A stretch of 36,160 nt of DNA from Amphimedon queenslandica (lineage: Eukaryota > Porifera > Demospongiae > Haplosclerida > Niphatidae), in NCBI RefSeq assembly GCF_000090795.2, contig NW_003546262.1, positions 114,961-151,120 of the forward strand. Reading direction: 5' to 3'. This document shows positions 11,378 through 22,296 of the stretch, one piece after another (the stretch's first letter is position 1; every line of letters starts with the position of its first letter). The position numbers were made by a program, and so were the translations under genes. The notes beneath the pieces are model-generated. The model made no database searches. It worked only from the letters and a program-made list of their open reading frames with translations, and was not told where the DNA came from.

Positions 11378-11521
11378 AAGAGTTCAAAGAATCTATGACA
11401 TGGGGTGTCAAAGGCAATGATGGATTTGGTAACCTCTAGATTAACAGACTGCCATGTACATACTATTTAAACTTTTCACTTATTCCTCTTACATGATCTT
11501 ATACTATAAACATGTCTTTTG

Positions 11522-12902
11522 TCACTTAGGCTTGTCACAGGCATAATATCCAATAATTATATTTTTTAATGATGAATCATTTAACTGCATGTACAATAGT
11601 ACATGCATTTTTACATTAAATGTATCATTCAAATATTGAAGGACAGTTTCATTGTAATTTAATATATATAGTTTAGTAACCACATACTGACGAAGCTTGT
11701 CTACTAGTGAGAATAAGTTCAAATGAAGGTCGTTTAACTGCTGTTGAAGCTCTGCCTTCTGATCATGAGTTAACATTTCACCGACTTCTGCAACCTGCAC
11801 AACATAGTCTTCAACAAGTGGGACAGGGCCATCCCAATCAATACCATAGTCGTCCCAATCAGCCTTATAAAAAGGGAAACTCAAAATTAAAAAGATTAAT
11901 TTAACTTAAACTTACCGTTAAACCTGTAATAACTTCTTCATGTTGAGTTTGATGAAGCCCAGCTATCCAAAGTTGAGTGGGAATCTTGCTACGTTTCGTA
12001 CGTATGGAATGCTGGGCCCACCCACTTCTAGAAAGATTCAAGTGCCTTTGTATAACAGAGACAAATACGAAGTGGAGGGCATACATGTCTCTCAGATCAT
12101 CAACATCTAACAATTGAACGTCTTCAAAAAGTAAAAGAAGGAATAGAAGAAAGATATGCATACACTATAAAGGTCACGCCAAAGTCTCTCAATACGTTGG
12201 TTATGGGTACTACGGCCTGTGATGGCACTACCTCTACCAGGACCACGATCTACATGATTTAGCATGTAACGAGCAACTTCAATATTTTCTCCTCCTCTGT
12301 CCATACGAACACGAGATGGCAAACTGATTTCTTGGACTGCTTGAATGAATGCATTCAATACAGTTGATGATTGGTTATTGGTTGCAACTTTTAAGTAGTT
12401 GATGAGCCTACTATAGCCGTCTATTCCACCGTGAATGACAAACCTTCAACGAACCAATTTATGGTAGCCATCATTGTGCCATAATGCATTTGAACAAGGG
12501 ACTTGATACTTTCTTCTGTGCAGCCCGCCTTTACAACGACTAATGATGCCAGATGGATTGACTCTGTAAAGACTCCCTTAAACTCTCGTGAGGCACTCTA
12601 ATATCACAGCTCATTAATCTGCCACTAACGGTTTTCTCACCACACCTTGGGAATACATTAGTAATCTCTCCGATATGCGAATCAAGATCAATATCACTGA
12701 TAGTACATGAATTGAAGATAGAAATCTGGTATTCCTTCATCCTTCTTTCTATCATTGAATTACTGCAACCGAATATGTTGGCAATATCTTGAATATGAAA
12801 TCGTTGCTCAACAAGATATGCCAAATGTTCTTCACCAATACTTAATCTTGGCCTATCAGAACCTCTTCTTTCAGATGCACATAAAGTTACAACTGCTAAA
12901 TC
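11522..12902 (-). CDS. Integrase-core (DDE) protein gene, subfamily 2 (likely pseudogene)
   Basis: Read right to left, the frame opens after a TGA at 12905-12903, probably as an internal exon (no in-frame ATG early on). It gives [19 protein letters not shown], an HTH-like region ([19 protein letters not shown]), then [12 protein letters not shown]. The catalytic core has [11 protein letters not shown] (first Asp), [37 protein letters not shown] (second Asp) and [13 protein letters not shown] (third acidic, Glu). The tail has LHFVFVSVI and [12 protein letters not shown] clean 52-nt intron (11864-11915, GTAAGT...TATAAG) leads to the last exon, with [19 protein letters not shown] and a helical end; stop at 11522. 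Damage is light: a TGA where the family has Trp, in KLVR-x-RFVIHGG, and one shift near 12125. The role is presumably DNA strand transfer; whether it is mobile or host-adopted is unknown. It converges on the subfamily-1 gene, 82 bp apart. Confidence 0.75.
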
Positions 12903-13092
12903 TCACTATATCGATGACATGTCCCTAATCTAGGTTATCAATTACCATTATACCGTACTTCAAAAGTTCTTCAAATGCAACCAGCATTTAATTACAAACA
13001 TCTTTGTCAGTCTTGTCATAGCAATCCCAGACAAAGGCATCGAGATATTGTCAACTCAACGAACTCAGACTCTGCCATTGTGGTTTCACATG

Positions 13093-13127
13093 CAGTGGGT
13101 GGGGTCAATGTGCTCAGTGGGTGGGGT
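13093..13127 (+). repeat. Two G-rich direct repeats
   Basis: CAGTGGGTGGGGT occurs at 13093-13105 and 13115-13127 (22-nt period). Four G-runs could form a long-loop G-quadruplex, and it sits upstream of the DUF6589-like fragment. No other feature is visible between 12906 and 13241. Confidence 0.5.
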
Positions 13128-13241
13128 TTAGCAATTATTGATCGACCATTGATGATAAAACGATTTGTGATCGTAAAAATGTTGCGATGTGCATCGCCAC
13201 GGTGTCTTTTTTATTGTTCATTAGTCTTTTTTAAATTTTGA

Positions 13242-13607
13242 CGGCTTTGGCGTTCCATACACAATGAACACTTGAACTGGATTGTAAAGGAAGGAATGCG
13301 AGGACTGTCATCCAATGTGAATGAGGCTCAAGCTATTGAGAGAATTGGCAGGAGTGTGCGACTTCTTGTTAACTTTTTAAACAATTTTGACACATGTGCT
13401 GATGTCCCAGTATTACATGGTCATCATTCAAGTAAAATCCTACAGAAGGACCTAAAACTGCTATTAGAAGAATTACAAAAGGCAAATGTACTTGATGATA
13501 AACGAAGGAAGCATAGTCAATTTCCGAAGTGTAAGGAAAGCATATTTTGTAAAATCAATCAGTCAGATTTAGAAATGTGGTTGAACCAACTTAGTAAAAT
13601 AGTTTAG
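13242..13607 (+). pseudogene. DUF6589-like protein, C-terminal fragment
   Basis: The open frame from 13242 to TAG 13605-13607 (about 120 residues) starts RLWRSIHNEHLNWIVKEG. This fits the 'ExLN...K' block of DUF6589 proteins, in which the Glu is thought to close an RNase H-like fold. It continues GLSSNVNEAQAIERIGRS, DVPVLHGHHSSK, LLLEELQKANV and SDLEMWLNQLS, all in family order. The N-terminal and central parts are missing upstream (a stop at 13239), so this is a last exon or a truncated copy. It converges on the helicase gene 245 bp downstream. The family call is from memory of motif order. Confidence 0.55.
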
Positions 13608-13652
13608 CTCTCTCTCTCTCTCTCCCTTTCCCTTCCTCCCCCTCTTTCTCTA
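13608..13652 (+). repeat. (CT)n-type pyrimidine tract
   Basis: Simple CT repeat grading into C- and T-rich tracts, directly after the DUF6589-like stop codon. Confidence 0.9.
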
Positions 13653-13851
13653 TTTTCAATGACAATTATTACTAATAATGTTAATAATAGCAATCACATA
13701 AACTATACTGTAAAACAGTTACTAAGTTACTACACTCACATATCATTGCACAAAAGTCACAAGTACATGTACAGACGTTTTTACTTAAGTCACAAGAATA
13801 ATCAAAATTCTTGAATAGTGATAGTCTTATGCTGGTCAAAGTGTTTAAGCA

Positions 13852-15020
13852 CTAGTTCACCATGTCTTCTTCAATATACGGCTGGGCAAGATCTCTCCTT
13901 GAATAAAATAATACTACACGTGCTTGTCTGCCATCCCTACCAGCTCTCCCAGTTTCCTGAATATAACTTTCGATGTCAGATGGTGGTCCCCAATGAATGA
14001 TATGCCGAACATCACTGCAATCTATTCCCATTCCAAATGCCACTGTTGCAACAAGAACTCGTAACTGTGAATCAGAGAGAAACGATTTGATGATACCAGA
14101 TTTCACGCTGCTACTGTTACAGGCATGAAACATGTCAACCAGACAAAATGGGGTGACAACAGGATAGCCAGGTGGTTCAATTATATTGTCCTTCCACTTT
14201 CTTTTGAACATCAAATACAATTCCGTACAGTCTCTATAAGTCCGGCAAAAAATAATCGTTTTGTCAGTTACTGTACGATGCTCACAAAGTTCATCCATTA
14301 CATAACTTAGCTGGACTCCAACTTCATCTTTTTTACATACACTGTAGTATATATTAGACTTTTCTAGTGACCTTATTATAGTAATAGGATTCTTCATCCC
14401 CAATAGCCGCATGACTTCTTTACGTGTCTTAAGTGCTGCAGTCGCTGTCAATGCCATGAAATTGATACTGGAAGAAAAATATCCACGAAGATCGCCTAGC
14501 TTACAAAACTCCTTTCTAAATTGACTCCCCCTAAAACAAAAAAGAAACAATTAACCATAATAGTCATTATTACTTACTATTTCTTAACACAAAGAGTTTC
14601 GTCAATTATAATTCTGACCAATCTTTCACATACCAGTGGAAATTGAAATACAGGTCTCCTGTCTTTCTTGGTCAACAAAACTTCAGGAGTTGTAAAAGTC
14701 AATTGATAGACGCCAGAAACTATTTTTGTTTTAACACTGCTGTCTTCATTACCAGTGACACAAATAGAAGCCAAATTTTTCTTCGTCAGTAATTCAACTT
14801 GGTCTTGCATCAAACCTTGAAGTGGACTGATAACTAGCACAACAGACCAAGGTGAGGCATGACAGTTGATGGCATCAAATATTGGTTGGAGACAAAAATA
14901 GCATAGTGACTTCCCAAAGCCAGTGGGAAGGCATGCAAAAACATCATTGCCATTTAAGAATGCCATAATGACTGTCTCCTGTTCTTCTTTTAGCATAGTA
15001 TATCCTAGTAATCGTGCCAC
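13852..15020 (-). pseudogene. RecQ-like DEAD/DEAH helicase gene
   Basis: Exon 1 (15020-14578) has KEEQETVIMAF (Q-motif-like), LPTGFGKSLCY (Walker A), VVLVISPLQGLMQDQ (motif Ia) and FTTPEVL. Motif II reads IIIDETLC where RecQ has DEAH. A 47-nt intron (14531-14577, GTAAGT...GTTTTAG) joins exon 2, which has SQFRKEF, FMALTATAALKTR (motif III), KTIIFCRTYRDCTELYLMF (motif IV) and RVLVATVAFGMGIDCSDVRH (motif V). It ends with IQETGRAGRDGRQ (motif VI) and a stop at 13852. The family's Trp at the splice junction is a stop (TAG). No RQC or HRDC domain is visible. The changed DEAH box and the stop suggest an inactive copy. RecQ-like helicases of this sort are repeated in invertebrate genomes and are often transposon-linked. 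A TAA lies two codons upstream of 15020 and a CAG acceptor fits there, so a 5' exon may exist. Confidence 0.8.
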
Positions 15021-15175
15021 TGCTTATCACATGATAGGAAAAGAAACACGTGAGTGCAGCAATCCGATTGGTGCACCTAAACCGATGCACAGTGCAACAG
15101 TTTCTGTAGCAGTGTCTCCAGACCCTTCCTTCCTCTCGGCGAAGGGGCGGGCCAGACTAGTGACGCGATAATTAA
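15021..15175 (-). promoter_or_regulatory. Possible helicase promoter region
   Basis: Upstream of the helicase the base composition turns clearly GC-richer than the surroundings. On the minus strand it holds a GC box (GGCCCGCCCC complement near 15145), a CCAAT box (CCAATCGG, about 15062-15069) and a CACGTG E-box (15049-15054). This is suggestive only; a repeat of similar composition cannot be excluded. Confidence 0.3.
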
Positions 15176-15229
15176 ATGTTATAGGCATACTTTCATGGTG
15201 CTGTAATGCTAGCATGTACATGAAAGTAA

Positions 15230-16230
15230 AGCAATTTAATCATACATTACAAAAGGGAAATGCACATACATTGTATTTCCTTAAATGTACCAGAATAAAG
15301 TCTTTAATTATGCTAAGTTAAAGATAATTTAGGCATGAAGTGGGTGTCAAAGGATGTGACATAGTGCAAGGGCTTTGTCAACAACTGAGGACATTTACCA
15401 CAAATGTATTTCTTTTGACAAGATCGAATGTACTATGGAGTATAATGATATTTTTCTGATTATGGCAGCATCATACAGAAGTATCATATCCAAGCAAGCA
15501 AATTAAAGAAGAATTAATGATAATCATGATAGCCTGGTTTTCAAGTTAAAAGTTCCCTTTTTCAACAACAGCTAGCTATAGCATGCTTTATTCACAACTT
15601 CAAATAATGAATTCGAGTTAATGCGTATAATACCTAGAATAATAAGAAATTCACAATGTCCTGCCTCATTTCATTAGTAAGGACCAATTTGTTTTGTCCC
15701 TTTAAATATGACATTGTCCAAGGGCTAAATGACTTTGGAAATGAGAATCCTTTGGTCCAATCTAGCTGAACTTTAGATGCAGTCCCTCCCACATTCTCAA
15801 TGCAAAGCATTATTTCGATGTCGCACTTTCCTGTGCTATTGTTTCACCTACAGACTCCTCCAAGCTCTTAGCCTTTGAATTTCATTTACTACACTGATTG
15901 GCTACTTCAGTAGTAGAATGAGGCTCATAGAATTTAGTATTGTGAAATCATAAAATTGATTGCTACTTTTTACCTTTAGGATTGCAATCATTTTCCTCAA
16001 TACTACTCTGTCTCCAATTGATGGAACCAGACCTGTAATGTCTTTGTGATTGAGCCATAGTAGTTATTCTCTAGAAACATTGTTATCAAACACAGCCTGA
16101 CCAAGGGTGTGACATCCATTTCTAGTAAAAAATTCTTTTAAATCTTTTCGGATTGCTTAAGAACAGCAATATCCACATATTGCAACACTACTTCCATTGC
16201 TGTAACCAGTAGATAGGCAATGGTATGAAT
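15230..16230. other. Gene-free spacer
   Basis: No coding region seen. A 14-16-bp word, ATAGCCTGGTTTTC at about 15530-15544, equals part of the end of MITE family B and may be a decayed remnant. Confidence 0.4.
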
Positions 16231-16295
16231 CACTGCAGTTGCAATTATTAATATTTGGGTGTGGCTTTGCACAGAAGAGGAAAATCGCCGGTCCA

Positions 16296-16491
16296 ATGAG
16301 AAACAAGTATATTTGTCCCCTACATGAGTGCTTGAGAAGATTTGATCATTTGAAAACCAATCCAAGTCATATGAAAACTTACCATGATGAGTGTGTACCT
16401 ATAGAATGTAACTTTGGAACTTGTGAGAAAATTTTAACCACTTTTAAAAGTTTCAGGAGTCATGTCTATGATAATCATTGTGCTTTTTCAG
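16296..16491 (+). CDS. First exon of a C2H2 zinc-finger protein
   Basis: ATG 16296 opens MRNKYICPLHECLRRF...HMKTYH, then IECNFGTCEKIL...FRSHVYDNH: two C2H2 fingers with C-x4-C spacing and H-x4-H ends. The exon ends at CAG|GTAAGT (16491/16492), a strong donor. Exons of this type (C-terminal parts not seen) precede transposon-related proteins in invertebrates. The matching downstream exons are not obvious; faint acidic pieces with repeated 'ATGGATACTA' occur near 17513 and 17652. Probably the 5' end of a transposon-derived gene, but function unknown. Confidence 0.55.
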
Positions 16492-17197
16492 GTAAGTATA
16501 GAAACATCAAAGGAGCCTTCTATTCTGTACTTCATGTAACGTATGCTATTCACAAGTACTTTTAAAGTTATTGTATAGCACCTTACATGTACGTGTATTA
16601 CTTTTCGTGGGGTAAAACTTTCATGGTTCTTTGGATTAGCATTGAACTATCACTGATATTAATGCTCCATGTTTTTATTAATACAAATGATATATATGGT
16701 ATTATTATTTGTATCTGATTGTCAGTATTTTAAATTTTGAAGGAATGTGGATCGAAACATAGATCACTTTAATTTCTACTTAACATTGATACATGAAGAT
16801 GAAATTTCAAAAATAATTAATAAAGTGCATGTATAATGGGAAGTATTTAGTTGTAAGTGATGTGACTCCATGGGTATTGTCTAAATCATTATATCGAAAG
16901 TGTATTGATGCTCCCTTATTGGCTACTATCAATTGGTATTGGATCAGATCCATTTAGATGAGTATTCATCACCAACTTCTGGCAGTCATCCTAATATTGT
17001 GATAGCTTTTCTCCTTAAAACAAACTGCCATATGCCAATTTTTAACTATCTTGTAGTGATTTAATTGATTATGGCTTTAAGTAAAATTATGCTTTTACAC
17101 AAGCTATCTGTCACTTCAATAATTTTACTTCTAGGTACTAGAAGTTCGTTTGGTATGAATGTACTGGCCAAAAATTGAAGTGCAACTTTCTCCTCAC

Positions 17198-17466
17198 CAG
17201 GGGCGGATCTGGGATTGAATTTTTGGGGAGGCCATAATGACATGGGTGGGGCAATTAGTGGGTGTGGTCAACTAGGCCTGCAGGATTTTATTTGGGAAGT
17301 CAAAATCTTGAAGATTAGGCCTCTTAAATGAGCTCCTTTGTGGTTTACAGACTGTTTACACAGGCAGCTGTTTCACAGTTTACATAGATAAAACTAATTT
17401 TATACATGACCAGAAAAATTTTTGGGGGGACCTGGCCTCCCAAGGCCCCCCCTAGATCCGCCCCTG
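17198..17466 (+). mobile_element. hAT-type MITE
   Basis: Inverted ends CAGGGGCGGATCTGGG and its complement at 17451-17466 (CAGGGGCGGATCTAGG). The flanks are CTCCTCAC (17190-17197) and CTCTTCAC (17467-17474), an 8-bp target duplication with one mismatch. CAGGGGCGGATC ends and 8-bp duplications are hAT hallmarks. At 269 bp it has no coding capacity. Confidence 0.85.
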
Positions 17467-17474
17467 CTCTTCAC

Positions 17475-19996
17475 AAGCTCTTTTTGAAAACTTAGACGTT
17501 ATTATTGAGGAGATGGATACTACTGGTCAGAATCATCATTCAGATGAAATGGTTGGTGTTGAAAAGAAAGGCATGTGTGATACTGTCATGAATAGTTAAC
17601 TAAAACTTCCAATTCACAAGCTGTTTCTGAAAGCCTAATGATATTTAGCAGATGGATACTAATGAAAATCAAGATACATATGAAATTGTTTCTTTGATAA
17701 GACATTTTGGTAATCTTTTTGCTATAGAATGAGAACATCAATTTGCTTGGTGGAACATTCTTTAGATGGAGATCAAGAAGCTGATGATAGTGTTTGTAGA
17801 CAGAGAATAGTATGAGATTAAATTTAAGCAATTTTAGAATTTTTATTCAAATGGATTGGAACCACAAGACAATTTATTGGCAAGCACTTGAAATGGTGAG
17901 TCAAGCAAGCCCTTGTCTGGAGCCGGTAGATCATTTCACGAGGGTGATACCTTTTGATTTGTGAGAACTAGGTAGCTTTTATTGCATTAAGAGAAAATTA
18001 TATTGATGGTGTTATTAAATGAAGCTACCAATTTTTTTTTAATATTTTCCAAAGTCTTGACCAATTTTGATAACATGATTAATGTATTAATACATATTTT
18101 GTAAGCTTACTAATTTCTTCAATTACAAATGTTACATATCAATATATACATGTATTTGCTGTTTTATTAGACATGCCACCTATTAATATTAAGTAGTTTG
18201 TAATTAATGCTGTTTTGTAGGTCTGTATTATATTAGAACATATTGAAGGCATTGTAGCTACAAAATGTTTAACATGTAACAGGGAAGCCCAAGAAGTCGG
18301 TACATGTAGGTCAACTAGCAGAGTACTACTTTAGTCGATTATAGGATTGAATGAAGATGTCACGTATTCTGACAAAATACTTTTGCGAGGCTCAAGCATT
18401 TATTTTGCTCAAATAAAGTTATCCCTGTGAAACAGTGAGTTCACCCTTATTGAACACATTCATAGAATTGCGACTTGATTGTCTGCTGTGTTTGTTTTTT
18501 ACATTATATCATTGGTTTCTATTTGTTGAATTATTGTGTAGTTTATTTTTATTTTGCTTTAAAACTTCATCATTCATTCAGTTATATTCTTTTCTGTTTA
18601 TTTAATTCTTGGAAATGTTTAGTTTTATTTCGTACTGCATCTATCAAATAAGTTTTTTATTTTTAGTATTCTAATAACCCTCTATTATCTTAGGTATTTA
18701 ATTTTCTTATTAAGAAAATTCTTTTAATCTTTAGTTTAAAATTTGTATTGTCCTTACGTCATAATGTTGATTTTTACAATTCATTAATATTAATTTCATT
18801 AAGTTGTTTTTTCCACATTTTGATCCCTTGTCTCATGTTTTACCTATGACTTAGGTTTACAATTATGAATCATACTGATAATAATTTTCAATATTCTTTT
18901 AATATTGTATTGCTCAGCATGATTATAATGCTGATGTGTAGTGCTAAAGACATGTATTAAAGAAACTGTAAATTTTGCAGACATTGAACCTCTTTAAAAA
19001 TTAATGGAAATTAATTATTCAAAAATTGCTGTACAAAAATGGCAGGAAGTGTAGTTACACAAAATGAAATGCTATTTTTATGACTTCATTCATAAACATG
19101 TTTTTTATGCCTTTCTGCAATTAAAGTTTTTACTTGCTAAAATTATCTTTCACTTTCATTATTGCGAAATCCTTCATCTTCATTCAATTTTTATGCTATA
19201 TTTCAGTGAATAATTTCTTGTTGAAAATTAGTAATTAAGCTTTGAATTTATGTTTCATTCTTTGACAATATTTTTCCAATTAATTTATATTTTAACAATT
19301 GTTCATTAGTACAATCGAGAAGTTTAATTTAAAATTACTTATTTATTTATTCTGTTTTTTTTAAATTTAATTATGTACTATATTTCATTTGTATCACACA
19401 ATTTTTTGTGATATAATATTTTTTAATTTTTAAATTAACTTTCTTGACAATTTTTGAATGTAAAATTTTTAAAATTTTTAAAACCTTGCTGGGTACCGAG
19501 TGCAGGGAATATAAACTAATAGTGAAACAATTTTTTTCAATAAAAAAATTAATTACTGTACAGCTTGTACATTTAGTGTGGCAAATCGTTTGTTTTAAGT
19601 AGGATTAAAAATTTTTGTTCAATTTATTTCAATTTCAGCAGCCATTTTGCACATGTGTCAGAGGAAACCCCCTTTCCATTTGGAAAATATTCGTTTCAAA
19701 AGGATTGAGAACGAAATTAAACTAGAATAAAATATACCTGCTATACGGTGTTGAAATTTATTTCAATCAAATTACCATATAGATGGTATATGTCCCAGAG
19801 AAAATATTTCATGTGAATCACCTTTCAGCTTATTGACAAGGAAAACTTTTTACATTTTTCTTCTACTAGCCATTTTTAGTATAGTAAAAAATAATTTTTA
19901 TATGTAAAAATTTTAACAAAATTTTTAAAGCCGTGAGATTAGCGAAATTAAATCCCAATAAAATATAGCCCCTATTCAGTATTTTTTTAAAATTAA
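17475..19996. other. AT-rich, mostly gene-free region
   Basis: Very AT-rich with many T/A runs, especially after 18450. Short coding-like scraps occur (about 17480-17590 acidic; 18280-18430, with HVGQLAEYYF and NEDVTYSDKILLRG in different frames), none assignable. Confidence 0.4.
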
Positions 19997-20165
19997 GTGT
20001 CAATAATTGACAAAATGTACCTTTTATATGGCATAATAATAAAATTGTAAAAAGTTACTTGTCTTTTAAAAGCAACACTCACAAGTTGATATAATTCATT
20101 ATAAGGATCAATTTAATAATGTGCCTTAGGTATACAATGTATACCTTTTGTCAATTATAATATGC
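19997..20165 (+). mobile_element. MITE family A, diverged short copy
   Basis: Starts GTGTCAATAATTGACAAAATG and ends CCTTTTGTCAATTATAA, with an AAAAAGTTACT...AAAAGCAACACTCACA core shared with copies 2 and 3. It is about 170 bp, lacks part of the interior and has drifted ends, so it is an older copy. Confidence 0.6.
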
Positions 20166-20340
20166 ACAGTCTTGCAAATGCATTATTGTTTAGCTTAAAT
20201 TCATAATTTTGTAAATGTCATAATTGTTTTTTGTTTTTGTCAAATTCTAATTAGTTTCTTTGTCATAGTAAATTTCTTTTGTAACTTAGACGTAAAAACC
20301 TTGTAATTACCTTGCCTTGACTCTGAGTTATTAAATATTT

Positions 20341-20577
20341 TTGACCATATTTGACGAAAGGTACCTTATGGCGGATAGGAAAATTTGTTTTTACAGGCTA
20401 AAAAATCCAACTTCCTGAGCTCTATTTATCATAAAATTACTCCAAAGGATGCAAAAAGTTACTATACAACTTTTAAAAGCAATGGTTGTCTAACAGAGTA
20501 CTCACAGGTTGATATTTTTCATTATAATGATGAATTTAAAAATCCGCCATAAGGTACCTTTTGTCCATTGTGGTCAC
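20341..20577 (-). mobile_element. MITE family A, copy 2
   Basis: 237 bp with ends (T)TGACCATATTTGACGAAAGG and CCTTTTGTCCATTGTGGTCAC, and the same interior as copies 1 and 3. Flanks are ATTT and AATT, near-matching 4-bp duplications. Confidence 0.8.
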
Positions 20578-21280
20578 AATTTTTGCTTGTACAATTATTA
20601 ATTTTTTTTTGTAAACTTTTTTATTGAAATGGTTCTTTTAATAATCATTTATTTTTATTTTGTATTGAACTCTTTATCTTTTTATTGTTGCTTTTAAAGG
20701 TAACTGTCTTTTTATAAACCTTGTTTCAGGAGTTTAAACTTAATTTATTATAGCTAAATAATTTGTTTATATTTATGTTTGATTTATTTCTCTTACTCTT
20801 TTAAGTTTTCAATCAATGCATTAATAATACAATCTTTTCCTTAATTTCTAATATTCACTTAATTATGTAATGTTAACTTTTTGGACATAATGTATTTTTA
20901 CTTTTATTCATTGTTTTTTTATACATCCTTGTGTTGCCTACCAAATACTGACATTGACAAAAGATAAGATTATACTAACAATTTAAAATTATTATGCATC
21001 TGTCCAAAATTCTATAATAAGTTTTTATGACCACTTCCGTTCTTTTTTTTAGAATTTGTGTTCCATAACTTGGCATTGATAAGTGTGAACAAATTCATTG
21101 TGATAATCATGTGTCACGTCACTCTGTCTTCAATATAGCATCGATAACATTAATAACAACAATAAATTATTATTATTTTTATTTGAATTACATGTATGTC
21201 ATTATTCTTAACAATCTTTTTTGTGTTGTAATTTTTAATTTTTAACATTCTTGTGTCGTAATTTTTGAAAAGGGTATATA
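20578..21280. other. AT-rich gene-free spacer
   Basis: Poly-T/poly-A-rich sequence; no gene, RNA or repeat recognised. Confidence 0.4.
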
Positions 21281-21289
21281 GTACATTGT

Positions 21290-21495
21290 AGGGTGGTGTG
21301 AGTTTTATTCTAGATGGGTGTCAAATAACTATAAAATTCAGTGTAGCTCTGGTGTTGCTGGGGTGTTGATTGTTCCATTATAAGAATTGCAATCAACACT
21401 AACTGGTGTCAGAAACAAGGGTGTTGCAGGTACACTACTGAGGGTGTTGAATTTAAGTGGGCTGGCTAACACCACAAAAAGTGTCACAGGTACAG
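21290..21495 (+). repeat. Spaced GGTGTTG/GGTGTC motifs
   Basis: GGTGT occurs about eight times at irregular spacing in about 200 bp of otherwise AT-rich DNA, with CAGGTAC at two places. Looks like a decayed simple or satellite repeat. Function unknown. Confidence 0.35.
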
Positions 21496-22296
21496 TTCAA
21501 ATTTAACAGTGATACTTTGTCCCATCTTCTTGCAAATTCCATGAACCGTAGTCTCCTACGGGTCACTTTGTATTTCCTGTTCCTTTTTGAACAGGTTGTC
21601 ATCCCAAAAAAATTTATAATCAGAATGATTAAAAGTGACAAACCTAGATTAATCTCTTTTCTTAATAAGCAACAAAAATGCGACACTTATCCTCACTTTT
21701 TAATCAGCAATTTCAATATACTATAACTAATCTTGAGAGGTGTAGTTTGCTAGTCTAGTCCAGTGTACATCTAGTAAATAGACTAGCCATGCACTCTAGA
21801 TAGTAGACCGTCTACTATAATAAATCTATAGTCAACTCTCAACATGACTGGCTCTGCCTGTCTACACTGTCGTAGTCTAAACTTAGCTCGAGGCCTAGCA
21901 GCTTGGATATGTTTGTATCATGGTAAGTATAGTCTTATTTGATGTTAGTCATTTCATGCTTCAAAGGCTCTAGCCAGCTGGCATCGGCATGTACTGTGTA
22001 GTTAGTAAACAGCCGGTTCTGGGAGAATAGGCACAACTATGGTGGCCCTGAGGTATATTACGAGCCAATAGGGAGAGAACGTTTGCATTTCCGGATATTC
22101 GAAAGTACGGGGAGAAACGGAAGAGGGCGTGGCTCACTTAACCTTGTAATTGTAACAAAACTTAAGAAAAATATTAAACTAATGATTTTCATACAGAATA
22201 TAGTGACAAACAACAATTGTGAGTACAGTACCAGTAGTTATGAGTTCAGAAATTATTACAACTATTATAATTTTTTTTAAATAATCTATTATTGTA
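21496..22296. other. Spacer, no gene supported
   Basis: An overlapping pair of open frames at 21453-21726 on both strands shows no domain. An ATG at 21845 followed by a GTAAG at 21922 could be a small first exon, but nothing supports it. Confidence 0.3.

Larger units (their letters stand above)
9887..11439 (+). pseudogene. Integrase-core (DDE) protein gene, subfamily 1
   Basis: The plus strand encodes an integrase-core protein of the kind widespread in invertebrates. In order: a poorly matched N-terminal part (9887-10081), EMLRSRGLKLK-stop-ARMRAALRK (from 10084), LRWPGGVVKQLVYHV and HV-D, the first acidic residue split by an intron at 10235-10418. Then come SHHKL, RLVTHGGIDRFSRHLVYLKF, a MITE insertion (10560-10981), and LLSRVRSDFGMENVLVAQ (second acidic residue in RSDFG). 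NQRIEHL follows in another frame, its Glu being the third catalytic position. The tail reads HNVFIPCINRPLSQF...WNHH...PHQLYNAGM up to the N gap, then KESMTWGVKGNDGFGNL-stop at 11437-11439. Several frameshifts and stops disable it. The true start is uncertain. Confidence 0.7.

Noticed and set aside
13818..14310. Plus-strand open frames across the helicase
   Set aside because: Shadows of the minus-strand helicase exon, which carries all the motifs.
18280..18433. Coding-like scraps (HVGQLAEYYF; NEDVTYSDKILL)
   Set aside because: Different frames, stops between, and no family assignment possible.
21845..21921. Possible first exon (ATG to a GTAAG donor)
   Set aside because: Only 26 codons, no partner exon and no recognisable sequence.
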